A DNA stretch of 64,000 nt from Cognatitamlana sp035818475 (GTDB lineage: Bacteria > Bacteroidota > Bacteroidia > Flavobacteriales > Flavobacteriaceae): NCBI RefSeq assembly GCF_035818475.1, contig NZ_JAYMGV010000002.1, positions 248,001 through 312,000 on the forward strand, given 5' to 3'. Each line of letters starts with the position of its first letter. The first letter of the stretch is position 1. Both the position numbers and the translations under genes were made by a program. Below the pieces are notes generated by a model, which had not been told where the DNA came from, did not search any database, and saw only the letters and a list, made by a program, of their open reading frames with translations. Below are positions 7,899 through 17,594 of the stretch, piece after piece.

Positions 7899-9425
7899 CT
7901 ATTTTTTAATATTTAATATGCTTAAAACTTTTAATACTAGTGAGTTAATCAATCCTTTTTCGTACTTATTCATCGCTACAAAATAAATAAAACTTGTTGA
8001 CACGACAATAAAACAAGAGACTTTAAAAGCCAAATTAAACCAACTTCCCGAATCAAAAGTAATTAAGTTTAGTAGATAAGCCGTGATTACTATTAGAGGA
8101 ATAGAAATAATGTTTCCTTTCAACATAGATAAAGCATATGTTTTTAAGTTCAACCCAAGCTTCTTTTTAAAATAATAATTATTATAGACTACTTGTCCTG
8201 TTACGACTGAAGCAGCAATAGCGATGGCAATTCCAATACTATCATAAACATCAACCAGAAAAACAGCAACAATAACACTGACAATAGCTAAAGCTGTATT
8301 CACCTGAATTTTACGTGCATGTAGATTGTAGGCTTCCAAGATAGAATTTCCAACGTTTTGTAATGAAGGTATAGTTAGTACAAACATTATAATAATGGCT
8401 ATAATCCAGGAATCTCCATAACCATCACCAATCCATAATTGAATAAATTGTTGACCGAAAAACATAAACCCAAACAACATGTTGGATATTACAAACCATT
8501 GAATTCGACCTACCCGAATCATCAAAGCGGTTAATTCAACGTTAGTGGCCTTATTTACATACATTTTAGTTGCCTTAGGTAAAAACAACCCTGATATGGC
8601 AGAAGACATTGTCATATAATAGCTTATAAACAGCATGCCTATAGCAAATACAGCAACTTCTTCGGTTGTAGATTTAATTCCTAATATTGTTTGACCAGAT
8701 CTCCAGTATAGTTGATCCATTAAAAGACCTAAGAAAATCCAAATTGAATATGAAAAAATCTTATTAATAAACTTTTTGTTGAACTTAGAAAATTTAAACT
8801 TTATTGAAAGTTTAAAGCGTATATACCCATAATATATAAGTAAGATTAATAAATTATAAACAGTATCAATTATAACTATTCCTAATGCTTTTCCTCCAGA
8901 TTTAAGCACTATTATAATAGTGATCGCTCTTAATATAATTCTAAGATAATTTAAAATTTTGGGAAAATTAAATTGCTCATATGCTATTATAATACCCACT
9001 AAGGCGCCTCTAGTAATTCCCCAAAATAAATTTAGAAGCATCAGTAAGTACATTATTTTAAATAAATGCAATTCATCTACTGATAGATTATCGAAATAGT
9101 AGTCAATTGTAGAATAAATAATAAGACCAACTATAACAATTGTGACGGCTAGGGCGGCATATATTCCTAGATTCGTCGCAATAAAAGATTCCTCTTTTTC
9201 CTTATTATTCTCATGTCTATACTTTGAAACGAATCTTACCGTAGTTGGTGTTAAACCAAAGTCTAATAAGGCTAAATATCCAATTAATGACCCGACCAGC
9301 ATGTACAATCCATATTCAGACTTTCCTAAACTTTCAAGTATAAATGGTGTTAAACCAATACCAACAATAATATTCGTGATAATTGTTAAATAGGATACGG
9401 CAGATGCTGTTTTGATTTGACTCAT
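7899..9425 (-). CDS. wzx: Wzx-type polysaccharide repeat-unit flippase
   Basis: The protein has 508 residues with 12-14 predicted membrane helices. Its opening (Thr-Ala-Ser-Ala-Val-Ser-Tyr-Leu) and Ser-Glu-Tyr-Gly-Leu-Tyr are typical of the Wzx/MOP exporter family, whose members flip undecaprenyl-diphosphate-linked oligosaccharides across the inner membrane. The length is slightly above the usual 400-500. It sits between the EpsG-like polymerase gene and a GT4 gene, the usual Wzx/Wzy setting. Sequence alone does not give the substrate. Confidence 0.88.
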   Translation of the reverse strand: MSQIKTASAVSYLTIITNIIVGIGLTPFILESLGKSEYGLYMLVGSLIGYLALLDFGLTPTTVRFVSKYRHENNKEKEESFIATNLGIYAALAVTIVIVGLIIYSTIDYYFDNLSVDELHLFKIMYLLMLLNLFWGITRGALVGIIIAYEQFNFPKILNYLRIILRAITIIIVLKSGGKALGIVIIDTVYNLLILLIYYGYIRFKLSIKFKFSKFNKKFINKIFSYSIWIFLGLLMDQLYWRSGQTILGIKSTTEEVAVFAIGMLFISYYMTMSSAISGLFLPKATKMYVNKATNVELTALMIRVGRIQWFVISNMLFGFMFFGQQFIQLWIGDGYGDSWIIAIIIMFVLTIPSLQNVGNSILEAYNLHARKIQVNTALAIVSVIVAVFLVDVYDSIGIAIAIAASVVTGQVVYNNYYFKKKLGLNLKTYALSMLKGNIISIPLIVITAYLLNLITFDSGSWFNLAFKVSCFIVVSTSFIYFVAMNKYEKGLINSLVLKVLSILNIKK

Positions 9426-9492
9426 ACTTGTTTACTTATAAATATAACTTTATTCTGTATTACCTTGTTTTTTAATAGGTTATTAGTGAAAA

Positions 9493-10608
9493 TCAAGACA
9501 AAAACATATAAAGGATAACATGATTGATAACAAAAAGGCCTATTAGAACAATTGTTGAAATAAATATTTTCTTAGCTGGAAATCTTTCATTAATTGTATT
9601 AAATAACAGTATTGGAATTATAATCCAGCTATAAACTCCAAATCGATCAGAAAAGGGTATATAAAAGTTTAAAAAGAAAACTGTTGAACTTAAAATATAA
9701 TATTTAATTAGGAACGAATCCCAGGGATTCCAGTTAGTAAATTTTAAAAATAAGGCAAGGAAAAAGGTATTATATAAGACGAAATCATATCTAAATCCAA
9801 TTCTATATGTTGTTTCACCTGAATAACTTAAGTTTTTCAAATCTTGGACCCCTAACTCTGATAAAAATGGAATTATATGAAAACCAAATCCAGCCAACGA
9901 AAGTAGTATGGTAAGTAAATAAAACCCTATATAAAATTTTATTTTAACTTTATTTGTAAGAGCAACTACTGTTATAAGAACTATTGGAATAATTGCTGTT
10001 CTATGAAATAGATATGCTATAACTATGTAAATAATAAAGTTTCTAACACTCCTTTCCAGAATTGAGTAAAGACCTAATAAAATAAAACAAATAGAAAGCC
10101 CATTTCTTATAATGTTTATTTCAAGTGATAGAAAAGAAAAACTACTTGCAATGCTTAAAAATAAAATCAAACTACTCCCTTTTTTACTGTAGTTTGTGAA
10201 TCTTCGAACAAAGACATACAACGCAACATTCGTTACAATTGCTACCATTAATAGAAATACTGTGAAGTTACGATGCCAAAATGAAAGAGATACTAAAAAC
10301 TCAAATAAAAGATCTGATTTTAATCGGGCAAAAACATCAAAATAATTACTCACTTGTGTAGTCGTGGGAATAAAGTAAAAATTAAAATAATTTCCTGTAT
10401 CCGTGCCTATATCGGCTTTACGCGTGCCAACTAATAAAATTAAAAGACATACAAAAATTATTAACAACCATTTATCATTCCTGACAAAACGATCTTTTCG
10501 AGACATCAATAATTTTAAGACAAACGTGCCAAATAATATATAAAATGCTAAAACATTTTTATACAAACTTATAAATTCTTCAACACTGTAATCCCCAAAA
10601 ATTCCCAT
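9493..10608 (-). CDS. EpsG-family membrane protein, probable polysaccharide polymerase (Wzy-like)
   Basis: The protein has 371 residues and about ten hydrophobic segments. The segment GTRKADIGTDTGNYFNFY after the second helix is the signature of EpsG-type proteins. These are thought to join repeat units at the periplasmic face in Wzx/Wzy pathways. The position next to wzx supports this. The gene lies 24 nt downstream of the GT2 gene and 67 nt upstream of wzx. Polymerases are poorly conserved, so function rests on family and context. Confidence 0.75.
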   Translation of the reverse strand: MGIFGDYSVEEFISLYKNVLAFYILFGTFVLKLLMSRKDRFVRNDKWLLIIFVCLLILLVGTRKADIGTDTGNYFNFYFIPTTTQVSNYFDVFARLKSDLLFEFLVSLSFWHRNFTVFLLMVAIVTNVALYVFVRRFTNYSKKGSSLILFLSIASSFSFLSLEINIIRNGLSICFILLGLYSILERSVRNFIIYIVIAYLFHRTAIIPIVLITVVALTNKVKIKFYIGFYLLTILLSLAGFGFHIIPFLSELGVQDLKNLSYSGETTYRIGFRYDFVLYNTFFLALFLKFTNWNPWDSFLIKYYILSSTVFFLNFYIPFSDRFGVYSWIIIPILLFNTINERFPAKKIFISTIVLIGLFVINHVILYMFLS

Positions 10609-10633
10609 ATCTCAATACGAATTGAAAATTAAT

Positions 10634-11509
10634 TTATGAAAGAGCTTGATTTAAAATATCAATATAATTGTTTTTTTCGTTTCCTGTTATCTTGACAGAC
10701 CTTTTTTCAATGAGAGTATTCGTGGATCCAATTAGAAAATAAAACGAGTATATTAATAGCTTGCTTAGCTTTTTTAAAATATTAAAGACCATAAATAGAA
10801 CACCTGTTTTATTTTTGTTCTTCCAAAAAGTTCTTATTGAATATTTAGTCGATTTGATATATTTTTTAATTGAAGACGTACTTGCTTCTCTATAATATAA
10901 TAAAGGTTCTGCTATCCTTACAAAATTACTTTTCTCAACGGTTCTAATCCATAATTCAAAATCTTGTGACCTTCTTAAGGTTTCATCATAGTGATTATTT
11001 TTAAACCAATCTGCTTGACCGGTAATTGATGGATGTGCAGTCCAGGATCCTTGTAGTGCCATTTTAAGTGTTATTTGGCTTGAAGCGCTACCCCTTCTTA
11101 GACCAATAATCTCATTATTATTATCGATTGCCACTAGACCGGTACCCAATAAATCAACTTTAGAATTATTTATCAAATATTCCACTTGAGTTTTAATTCT
11201 ATCCGGGAACATGATATCGTCTGCATCCATCCGAGCATAATATTTTCCTTGAGCAAGATTAGAAAGTTGATTTAATCTTTTGGGAAGTCCAGCATTTTTT
11301 CCGTCACTAATTACTCTTATGCGATTATCGTTTTTTTCAAACTCAAAAGCAATATTTAATGATGAATCGGTACTCCCATCATCCATCAAAATAATTTCAA
11401 GATTGGTATATGTTTGATTTAATGTTGATTTAACAGCATCAGATAGGTATTTTTCAGAGTTATAAAATGGAATACCAACAGTAACTAAAGGCGTATTTAA
11501 ATTATCCAT
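10634..11509 (-). CDS. GT2-family glycosyltransferase
   Basis: The protein has 291 residues. The GT-A domain is at the N-terminus: VTVGIPFYNSEKYL, EIILMDDGSTDSS and ARMDADDIMFPDR (metal-binding DxD region), then a basic C-terminal tail with one hydrophobic segment. It probably adds one sugar of the repeat unit at the cytoplasmic face. Its ATG lies inside the end of the upstream GT4 gene (8-nt overlap, ATGGATAA), which points to translational coupling. Confidence 0.9.
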   Translation of the reverse strand: MDNLNTPLVTVGIPFYNSEKYLSDAVKSTLNQTYTNLEIILMDDGSTDSSLNIAFEFEKNDNRIRVISDGKNAGLPKRLNQLSNLAQGKYYARMDADDIMFPDRIKTQVEYLINNSKVDLLGTGLVAIDNNNEIIGLRRGSASSQITLKMALQGSWTAHPSITGQADWFKNNHYDETLRRSQDFELWIRTVEKSNFVRIAEPLLYYREASTSSIKKYIKSTKYSIRTFWKNKNKTGVLFMVFNILKKLSKLLIYSFYFLIGSTNTLIEKRSVKITGNEKNNYIDILNQALS

Positions 11510-12599
11510 ATATACTTTCTAGTTTTCTTACACTCTTGTTTATATTGAACCCCTTGTCTGATAAAACGTCTAACCTTTTAACAGAACTAATATCTTTTCG
11601 CTTCAATATATCCACTAATTTTATTTCCCATTTAGAAAAATCTTCATCTAACCCAGCAAAATCAACTAATTGTAACCCCATATCCACTTCTAGAGATATA
11701 TTATCTGAAATTAACGATGGCACACCTGTAGCTTGAGATTCTACCAATACCACGGGGAAACCTTCATGAAATGAGGGCATTATCATTAAATCTGTGCCTG
11801 CCAAAATATTTGGTATGTCTGAACGAATTCCTAAAAATTCAATAAAATTGTTAAGCTTTCTTTCTTTAACCATTTCCAATAATTCATTTTTCAACGGTCC
11901 GCTACCAACAATGGCAATAATAAATTTATGCCCTTTTTTCATCAAATATTCTGCGAAATCTATTGAGAATTTATGATTCTTTACCGGGGAAATTCTGCCA
12001 ATTTGAGTAATTACAAAGGTCTCATCATCAAGATTAAATTCATCTCTTAAAAATCTTCGGTTTACAATTCTGTTGTTGGAAAAATTTTCTACATCAATGG
12101 CATTAAGCAAATATTCAACCTTATTGCTATTTGGAAATAAAAAATCACCTGCTGCTTCTCCGCATGCAATGAAATGCGTTGAAAACATTCGTATTATTCT
12201 TCTTGAAGCATTCTGGTAAAACCTACCATAAAATGTTTTACTGTTCACATCGCTTGTATTATGCGAATGAGAAATTCTCATTTCTATTCCAGCGAAATAC
12301 CCCGCTAAAACATGAAAGGCATTACTAAAAAGCATGTGACAGTGCAAAGCGTGAAAAGGCTTTTCTTGTTTTATCAGTTTTGATAACTTTAAAGTTCGTG
12401 TTATGGGATTTGGATTACTAATTCTAAATATTCTACCTCCAAGTTCCAATATTTCATCGTCATAATCGCATTTAGAATCTCTAAAATATACAAAATCGAA
12501 CTGATATTTAGACTTATCCAATTTTCTGTATAAATTCATCAACATGGTCTCAGCTCCAGCTCTATCCATTCCTCCAACAATATGTAAAACCCTTTTCAT
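11502..12599 (-). CDS. GT4-family glycosyltransferase (EpsF-like)
   Basis: The protein has 365 residues with a GT-B fold. The N-terminus HIVGGMDRAGAETMLMNLYR is the EpsF-like acceptor-side signature. The C-terminal donor domain has QIGRISPVKNH, FLGIRSDIPNIL and MPSFHEGFPVVLVESQA with the conserved Glu residues of GT4. The predicted role is sugar transfer to the lipid-linked repeat unit in the cytoplasm. It overlaps the next gene by 8 nt. A 129-nt gap separates it from the GT8 gene upstream, with no clear promoter. Confidence 0.9.
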   Translation of the reverse strand: MKRVLHIVGGMDRAGAETMLMNLYRKLDKSKYQFDFVYFRDSKCDYDDEILELGGRIFRISNPNPITRTLKLSKLIKQEKPFHALHCHMLFSNAFHVLAGYFAGIEMRISHSHNTSDVNSKTFYGRFYQNASRRIIRMFSTHFIACGEAAGDFLFPNSNKVEYLLNAIDVENFSNNRIVNRRFLRDEFNLDDETFVITQIGRISPVKNHKFSIDFAEYLMKKGHKFIIAIVGSGPLKNELLEMVKERKLNNFIEFLGIRSDIPNILAGTDLMIMPSFHEGFPVVLVESQATGVPSLISDNISLEVDMGLQLVDFAGLDEDFSKWEIKLVDILKRKDISSVKRLDVLSDKGFNINKSVRKLESIYG

Positions 12600-12728
12600 T
12601 ATATTATTTTAACTTAAAAAATTTAAACTCACTTTTTGACTAAATACTAAAGAATTTATTTTGATGGTTTTACAGAAATCCTTTAAATATTTTTATCGAC
12701 TATTAAATAAAATTTCTACGAGCTTTAA

Positions 12729-13730
12729 TTAAGCTACATTTGTTTCAATTTTCTTATTAGAAAAATAGTTTTTTGTGCTTAGCATTTTTAAAATTGCATA
12801 AAAAATATCAAAAGGAAATACCTTAAATAAAAATGCTACAAATTTTATTTTAAATTTTCTATTATCTTTTTTAAGTTCAAAGTCCTTCCAAGGGGTTTTT
12901 CTAAGATACATTAAATACTTGTCCGTTAATGGATGCTCAGACCCTTTCACCCATGGACGTGTAATAAATGAAGGAGTAAGATGTACAAAAATAGGGTTAA
13001 CTATTGCTTCCTGTAACTCTTCATTACTATAATATGTTTTTAATCCATATAATTTTTTTAACTGTTCGCTTTTCATTAAATAAAAAGGGGTGATACAATT
13101 GTAACTGGGCGGCAAAGTATAAAAATCATCATAAAATAATGCATTTATAACTGCTTGGTCATTGCCATACTTTACTTTGCGTTTAACATAAGTCTTCATA
13201 AACTCCTCTACAATTACTATACTGTTATTATCTCTGAACTTCTTTAAATTCATAAGTAACATTCCCGAATTAAAATATTTACAATCTAATGGAATATTGA
13301 TTGATAATTTATGATTAACCGTTATGACATCAACAACACCGGCAAAAGAGTATTTTTCGATATCGATCTCCCACAACCCCTTAAAAGACCCTAAAACTAG
13401 AGCATCACAATCTAAATAAATAACCTTCTCAATAGTTTTAGGTAACAATTTTGAAAGATAGAGTCTGGCATATTTATTGATTTTAGCAACTTCAAAAACA
13501 AAATCTCCAACTATTTCTTTTGATCTTTCGAAATCATAAATAGTACACTTTGCATTATTCGCTACTATCATTTCTTTAATTTTATCCTGACTGCTTGGAG
13601 AAATTCCAACAGAAATAATGTGAAATCTAAGCTTTAATTCATTTGCATTATTTTCAATTGCAGAAATAATTGCAGTCGCTAAAAATGGAACATAGTTTTC
13701 ATCACTTGATAACGCAATATGTATCTCCAT
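12729..13730 (-). CDS. GT8-family glycosyltransferase
   Basis: The protein has 333 residues. It begins EIHIALSSDENYVPFLATAI, has VIYLDCDALVLG (the DxD metal site) near residue 105, YFNSGMLLMNL near residue 155 and GNDQAVINA near residue 195, the motif order of LgtC-like GT8 enzymes. These are usually retaining galactosyl- or glucosyltransferases for LPS or capsule. It lies after the nucleotide-sugar genes, so it probably builds the repeat unit. The C-terminal 60 residues are basic and may contact the membrane. Confidence 0.9.
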   Translation of the reverse strand: MEIHIALSSDENYVPFLATAIISAIENNANELKLRFHIISVGISPSSQDKIKEMIVANNAKCTIYDFERSKEIVGDFVFEVAKINKYARLYLSKLLPKTIEKVIYLDCDALVLGSFKGLWEIDIEKYSFAGVVDVITVNHKLSINIPLDCKYFNSGMLLMNLKKFRDNNSIVIVEEFMKTYVKRKVKYGNDQAVINALFYDDFYTLPPSYNCITPFYLMKSEQLKKLYGLKTYYSNEELQEAIVNPIFVHLTPSFITRPWVKGSEHPLTDKYLMYLRKTPWKDFELKKDNRKFKIKFVAFLFKVFPFDIFYAILKMLSTKNYFSNKKIETNVA

Positions 13731-13786
13731 AACTATTCTTCTTTATAAACTTTAAAAACGTCTCTTAATTCCTAAAAATGATATGT

Positions 13787-15067
13787 TTACAGCCTACCAT
13801 TGGCACTTTCTTTTAATATTCCTTTTACGTCATATAAAATCCCATTAGAATTTAAAAATGATTTAAAGTCTTCTTTTATAAATTCGTTGTGAGCAACAGT
13901 TAAAACAATACCATCGTATTTCTTATCAGGCAAATTAGTTATTGTTTGCAAGTTGTATTCATGTTCCACTTCTTCGGGGTTTGCCCAGGGATCATATATA
14001 GTAACATCAGTTCCATAACTTTTTAGTTGATTGATAACATCTACAACTTTTGTATTTCTTACATCGGGACAATTCTCTTTGAAGGTAATTCCAAGCACTA
14101 GAATATTAGCATCCTTTATTTGTATATCGTTTTGAATCATCAATTTTATAACTTCAGAGGCAATATATTCTCCCATACCGTCATTAACCCGCCTTCCTGC
14201 TAGAATTATTTCCGGATGATATCCAACTTCCTGCGCTTTTTGAGCCAAATAATAAGGGTCTACTCCAATGCAGTGGCCACCAACCAAACCAGGTTTAAAA
14301 GGTAAAAAATTCCATTTAGTTCCGGCCGCTTCTAGAACATCAAGTGTATCGATATCCATTCGGTTAAAAATTTTAGCTAGCTCGTTAACAAAAGCAATGT
14401 TTATATCCCTTTGAGAGTTTTCTATGACTTTAGCCGCTTCCGCGACTTTAATTGTTGGTGCCAAATGTGTTCCTGCAGTAATAACTGATGCATAAAGATT
14501 GTCCACCATTTTACCAACTTCTGGAGTGGAACCAGCTGTAACTTTTAATATTTTCTCTACAGTATGCTCTTTATCTCCTGGATTAATACGTTCAGGAGAA
14601 TATCCGGCAAAGAAATCTTTATTAAACTTTAATCCACTTATTTTTTCTAATACAGGTACACATTCATCTTCAGTTACACCGGGATAAACAGTAGATTCAT
14701 ATATAACTATATTTCCCTTCTTTAATACCTTTGCAACTGTTTCACTAGATTTATATAAGGGCTTTAAATTTGGTCTATTATTTTTATCGATAGGTGTTGG
14801 AACCGTAATTATATAATAGTTACAATCTTTTATATCTTCAACATTTGAAGAGCAAAACAGGCCTGTTTTATCATTATTAGAAGCTTTTAAAACTTTTTTT
14901 AAAACGGTTGATTCAACTTCTAGGGTAGAATCAATGCCTTCCGATAATTCTTTGATACGATTTTCGTTAATATCAAAACCAACAACATAGTATTTTGTAG
15001 CAAATAACCTAGCCAATGGAAGCCCCACATAGCCTAAACCTATGATTGCAATTTTATCCTTATTCAT
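13787..15067 (-). CDS. UDP-N-acetylhexosamine 6-dehydrogenase (TviB/WbpO/WbpA type)
   Basis: The protein has 426 residues. The N-terminal Rossmann motif is IGLGYVGLPLARLFA, the middle has the glycine loop GLVGGHCIGVDPYYL with the catalytic cysteine, and the C-terminal domain carries TFKENCPDVRNTKVVD. This pattern is that of UDP-GlcNAc/UDP-GalNAc dehydrogenases making the uronic acids. With the adjacent WbpP/TviC-like epimerase (16462-17448) it would give UDP-GalNAcA, as in Vi antigen synthesis. The neighbouring dehydrogenase at 15075 belongs to the UDP-glucose branch, so the two are not redundant. Exact substrate (GlcNAc or GalNAc) is not determined. Confidence 0.87.
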   Translation of the reverse strand: MNKDKIAIIGLGYVGLPLARLFATKYYVVGFDINENRIKELSEGIDSTLEVESTVLKKVLKASNNDKTGLFCSSNVEDIKDCNYYIITVPTPIDKNNRPNLKPLYKSSETVAKVLKKGNIVIYESTVYPGVTEDECVPVLEKISGLKFNKDFFAGYSPERINPGDKEHTVEKILKVTAGSTPEVGKMVDNLYASVITAGTHLAPTIKVAEAAKVIENSQRDINIAFVNELAKIFNRMDIDTLDVLEAAGTKWNFLPFKPGLVGGHCIGVDPYYLAQKAQEVGYHPEIILAGRRVNDGMGEYIASEVIKLMIQNDIQIKDANILVLGITFKENCPDVRNTKVVDVINQLKSYGTDVTIYDPWANPEEVEHEYNLQTITNLPDKKYDGIVLTVAHNEFIKEDFKSFLNSNGILYDVKGILKESANGRL

Positions 15068-15074
15068 AAATTAA

Positions 15075-16457
15075 TCATTTTCCTATTGAATAATATTCAA
15101 ACCCGATCTTATTCATTTCAGATTTGTCTAATAAGTTTCTGCCATCAAAAATAAAGGCGGGTTTTTTCATGTTCTTATAAATTTTCTTCCAATCATATGA
15201 TTTAAACTCATCCCATTCCGTCATGATGGCAACAGCATGGGCATCATTTAGGGCCTCATATGGAGAATCGACACAAGTAGTAAGGCCTTTATGATTTTCT
15301 TCTTCTGTCCTGTTGCCTAAATAATTTAAATCTGACTGCATTTTGGAACAAGACACCTTTGGATCATAAACTGAAATCATTGCTTGTTCGTTTAATAAAT
15401 GGTCTGCAACATAGATTGCCGCGGACTCTCTGGTGTCATTTGTATCTTTTTTAAATGCCCAGCCTAACATGCCTATTTTTTTTCCTGAAACGGTATTATA
15501 GAGCGTTTTTATTAAACGATCTGAAAAGCGACGTTTCTGGTGATTGTTCATAATTATTACTTGCTCCCAATAGTCTGCAACCTCATTTAAGTTATAACTT
15601 CTTGCGATATATACGAGATTTAAAATATCTTTTTGAAAACAAGAGCCTCCAAATCCCACAGAAGATTTTAAAAACTTAGCACCAATTCTAGAATCCATTC
15701 CTATAGCTTTAGAAACTTCTTCAATATTAGCCCCGGTAAGTTCACACAATTCCGACATAGCATTAATTGAAGATATTCGTTGTGCTAAAAACGCATTTGC
15801 TGTTAATTTTGATAGTTCTGAAGACCAAACATTTGTTTTTAAAATTTTATTTTGAGGTACCCAACTAGAATATATACCAGCCAAACAATTTATAGCTTTT
15901 TCTGAATCACCACCAATAAGCACCCTGTCTGGGTTTAATAAATCTTCAATAGCGGTACCCTCAGCTAAAAACTCAGGGTTTGATAAAATATCAAAATTAA
16001 CATCATTCCCTGTGTTGTGCAAAATACTTTTAATAGCTCCAGCTGTTCTAACCGGTAAGGTAGATTTTTCTACAACAATTTTATTGGTTGTGGCTATTTC
16101 AGCTATATTTCTTGCGCAAAGCTCTACATATTTAAGATCTGCAGCCATGCCTTTCCCTTTTCCATAGGTCTTAGTTGGCGTGTTTACCGATATAAAAATC
16201 ATTTCAGATTCCTGTATAGCTTTATTTATTTCTGTAGAAAAAAACAGATTTTTATTCCTGGTATCTTTCACTATTTCTGCAAGCCCGGGTTCATAAATTG
16301 GTAACTTTGATAAATCATTATCATTCCATGCTGCTATACGTAATTCGTTAATATCGACAATAGTGACCTTTATATTAGGGTTCTTTTTGGCAATAACTGC
16401 CATTGTAGGCCCTCCAACATAGCCAGCACCAATGCAGCATATATTATTGATTTTCAT
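15075..16457 (-). CDS. ugd: UDP-glucose 6-dehydrogenase
   Basis: The protein has 460 residues, the longer form resembling eukaryotic UGDH. It has the NAD motif IGAGYVGGPTMAVIA, SNPEFLAEGTAIEDL, and SSVGFGGSCFQKDILNL with the catalytic cysteine. It oxidises UDP-glucose to UDP-glucuronate with two NAD+. The adjacent epimerase at 17595-18617 would turn this into UDP-galacturonate. It lies 7 nt before the second dehydrogenase gene and 4-5 nt after the epimerase gene, clearly one operon. Confidence 0.92.
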   Translation of the reverse strand: MKINNICCIGAGYVGGPTMAVIAKKNPNIKVTIVDINELRIAAWNDNDLSKLPIYEPGLAEIVKDTRNKNLFFSTEINKAIQESEMIFISVNTPTKTYGKGKGMAADLKYVELCARNIAEIATTNKIVVEKSTLPVRTAGAIKSILHNTGNDVNFDILSNPEFLAEGTAIEDLLNPDRVLIGGDSEKAINCLAGIYSSWVPQNKILKTNVWSSELSKLTANAFLAQRISSINAMSELCELTGANIEEVSKAIGMDSRIGAKFLKSSVGFGGSCFQKDILNLVYIARSYNLNEVADYWEQVIIMNNHQKRRFSDRLIKTLYNTVSGKKIGMLGWAFKKDTNDTRESAAIYVADHLLNEQAMISVYDPKVSCSKMQSDLNYLGNRTEEENHKGLTTCVDSPYEALNDAHAVAIMTEWDEFKSYDWKKIYKNMKKPAFIFDGRNLLDKSEMNKIGFEYYSIGK

Positions 16458-16461
16458 TTGC

Positions 16462-17448
16462 TTATATATTTTTATAATACCAGCTAACAGCTTCTTTTAG
16501 CCCACTACTGATATCAAATTGAGGTTGATAGTTTAATAATTTTTTTGCTTTGTTAATAGATGCAAGAGAGTGAGGAATATCTCCAATTCTGTTATCTCGG
16601 TGTTTTATCTCTAGATTTTTTATTGCAGAGTCAAATTCAGATAGATAGGTCTTTAATAAAACCGCTAACTCTAACAATGTAGTTCGCTCACCATAGGCCA
16701 CATTATAGATTGTGTTTAAAGCCAACTCATTTTTGGTTGTTAAAGCTCTAATATTCATTTGTACTACATTGTCAATGTAAGTGAAATCTCTTGAATAACT
16801 TCCATCTCCATTAATAATTGGAGATTCATGGTTCATTAATTGTTGAACAAATTTAGGGATTACTGCTGCATAGGCGCCATTAGGATCTTGCCTTTTTCCA
16901 AATACATTGAAATACCTAAGCCCAATAGTATCAAGTCCGTAAGTTTTATTAAAAATATCGGCGTATAATTCGTTTACATATTTTGTAATCGCATATGGGG
17001 ATAATGGTTTCCCAATGGTACCTTCAACTTTGGGTAAGGCTTCATGATCTCCGTATGTCGACGAGCTAGCAGCATAAACAAATCTTTTGACTTTGGCGTC
17101 TCTAGCTGCAACTAACATGTTTAAAAAACCGGATACATTTACATCGTTAGTAGTAATAGGATCATTAATAGAACGAGGAACCGATCCTAAAGCAGCTTGA
17201 TGCAGGATGTAATCTATGCCGTCACAAGCATTTTGACAATCATTTAAGTTTCTTATATCTCCCTCTATTAATTTAAAGTTCTTGTCCTCTGTAAAAGGAA
17301 TTATGTTTTTTCGCTTTCCAGTTGCAAAATTATCTAAACATATGGTTTTAATGTTATTACTTAAGAGGGTTTCACAGAGATTTGAGCCAATAAATCCGGC
17401 TCCACCAGTAACTAGAACAGTTTTATTTTTTAGTAGTTCTATATTCAT
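16462..17448 (-). CDS. UDP-N-acetylglucosamine(uronate) 4-epimerase, WbpP/TviC-like
   Basis: The protein has 328 residues from the ATG at 17448; a TTG three bases upstream is also open. It is an extended SDR: VTGGAGFIGSNLCETL at the N-terminus, AASSSTYGDHEALPK with catalytic Ser/Thr, and Tyr-Ala-Ile-Thr-Lys as the YxxxK. The segment GEGxYSRDFTYIDNVVQ-like (NGDGSYSRDFTYIDNV) and the overall pattern match WbpP/TviC-type epimerases acting on UDP-GlcNAc or its uronic acid. With 13787-15067 it would supply UDP-GalNAcA. Confidence 0.87.
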   Translation of the reverse strand: MNIELLKNKTVLVTGGAGFIGSNLCETLLSNNIKTICLDNFATGKRKNIIPFTEDKNFKLIEGDIRNLNDCQNACDGIDYILHQAALGSVPRSINDPITTNDVNVSGFLNMLVAARDAKVKRFVYAASSSTYGDHEALPKVEGTIGKPLSPYAITKYVNELYADIFNKTYGLDTIGLRYFNVFGKRQDPNGAYAAVIPKFVQQLMNHESPIINGDGSYSRDFTYIDNVVQMNIRALTTKNELALNTIYNVAYGERTTLLELAVLLKTYLSEFDSAIKNLEIKHRDNRIGDIPHSLASINKAKKLLNYQPQFDISSGLKEAVSWYYKNI

Positions 17449-17594
17449 CAAATTTGGGTTTTAATTTAGGTGCGCTAATATGTGAAAAATAATTTAAAGA
17501 CTTATTATTATTATATTAACTAAATGTTTTTGACGACAAACGTCCAGTATTTAAATAAAAATGCAAAAAAAACCGATAAAATTAATTGTATTGA

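Noticed and set aside
9142..9393. Antisense open frames across the window (example inside wzx)
   Set aside because: Such frames lie opposite strongly supported genes and have no family motifs or promoters; they are shadows of the real genes.
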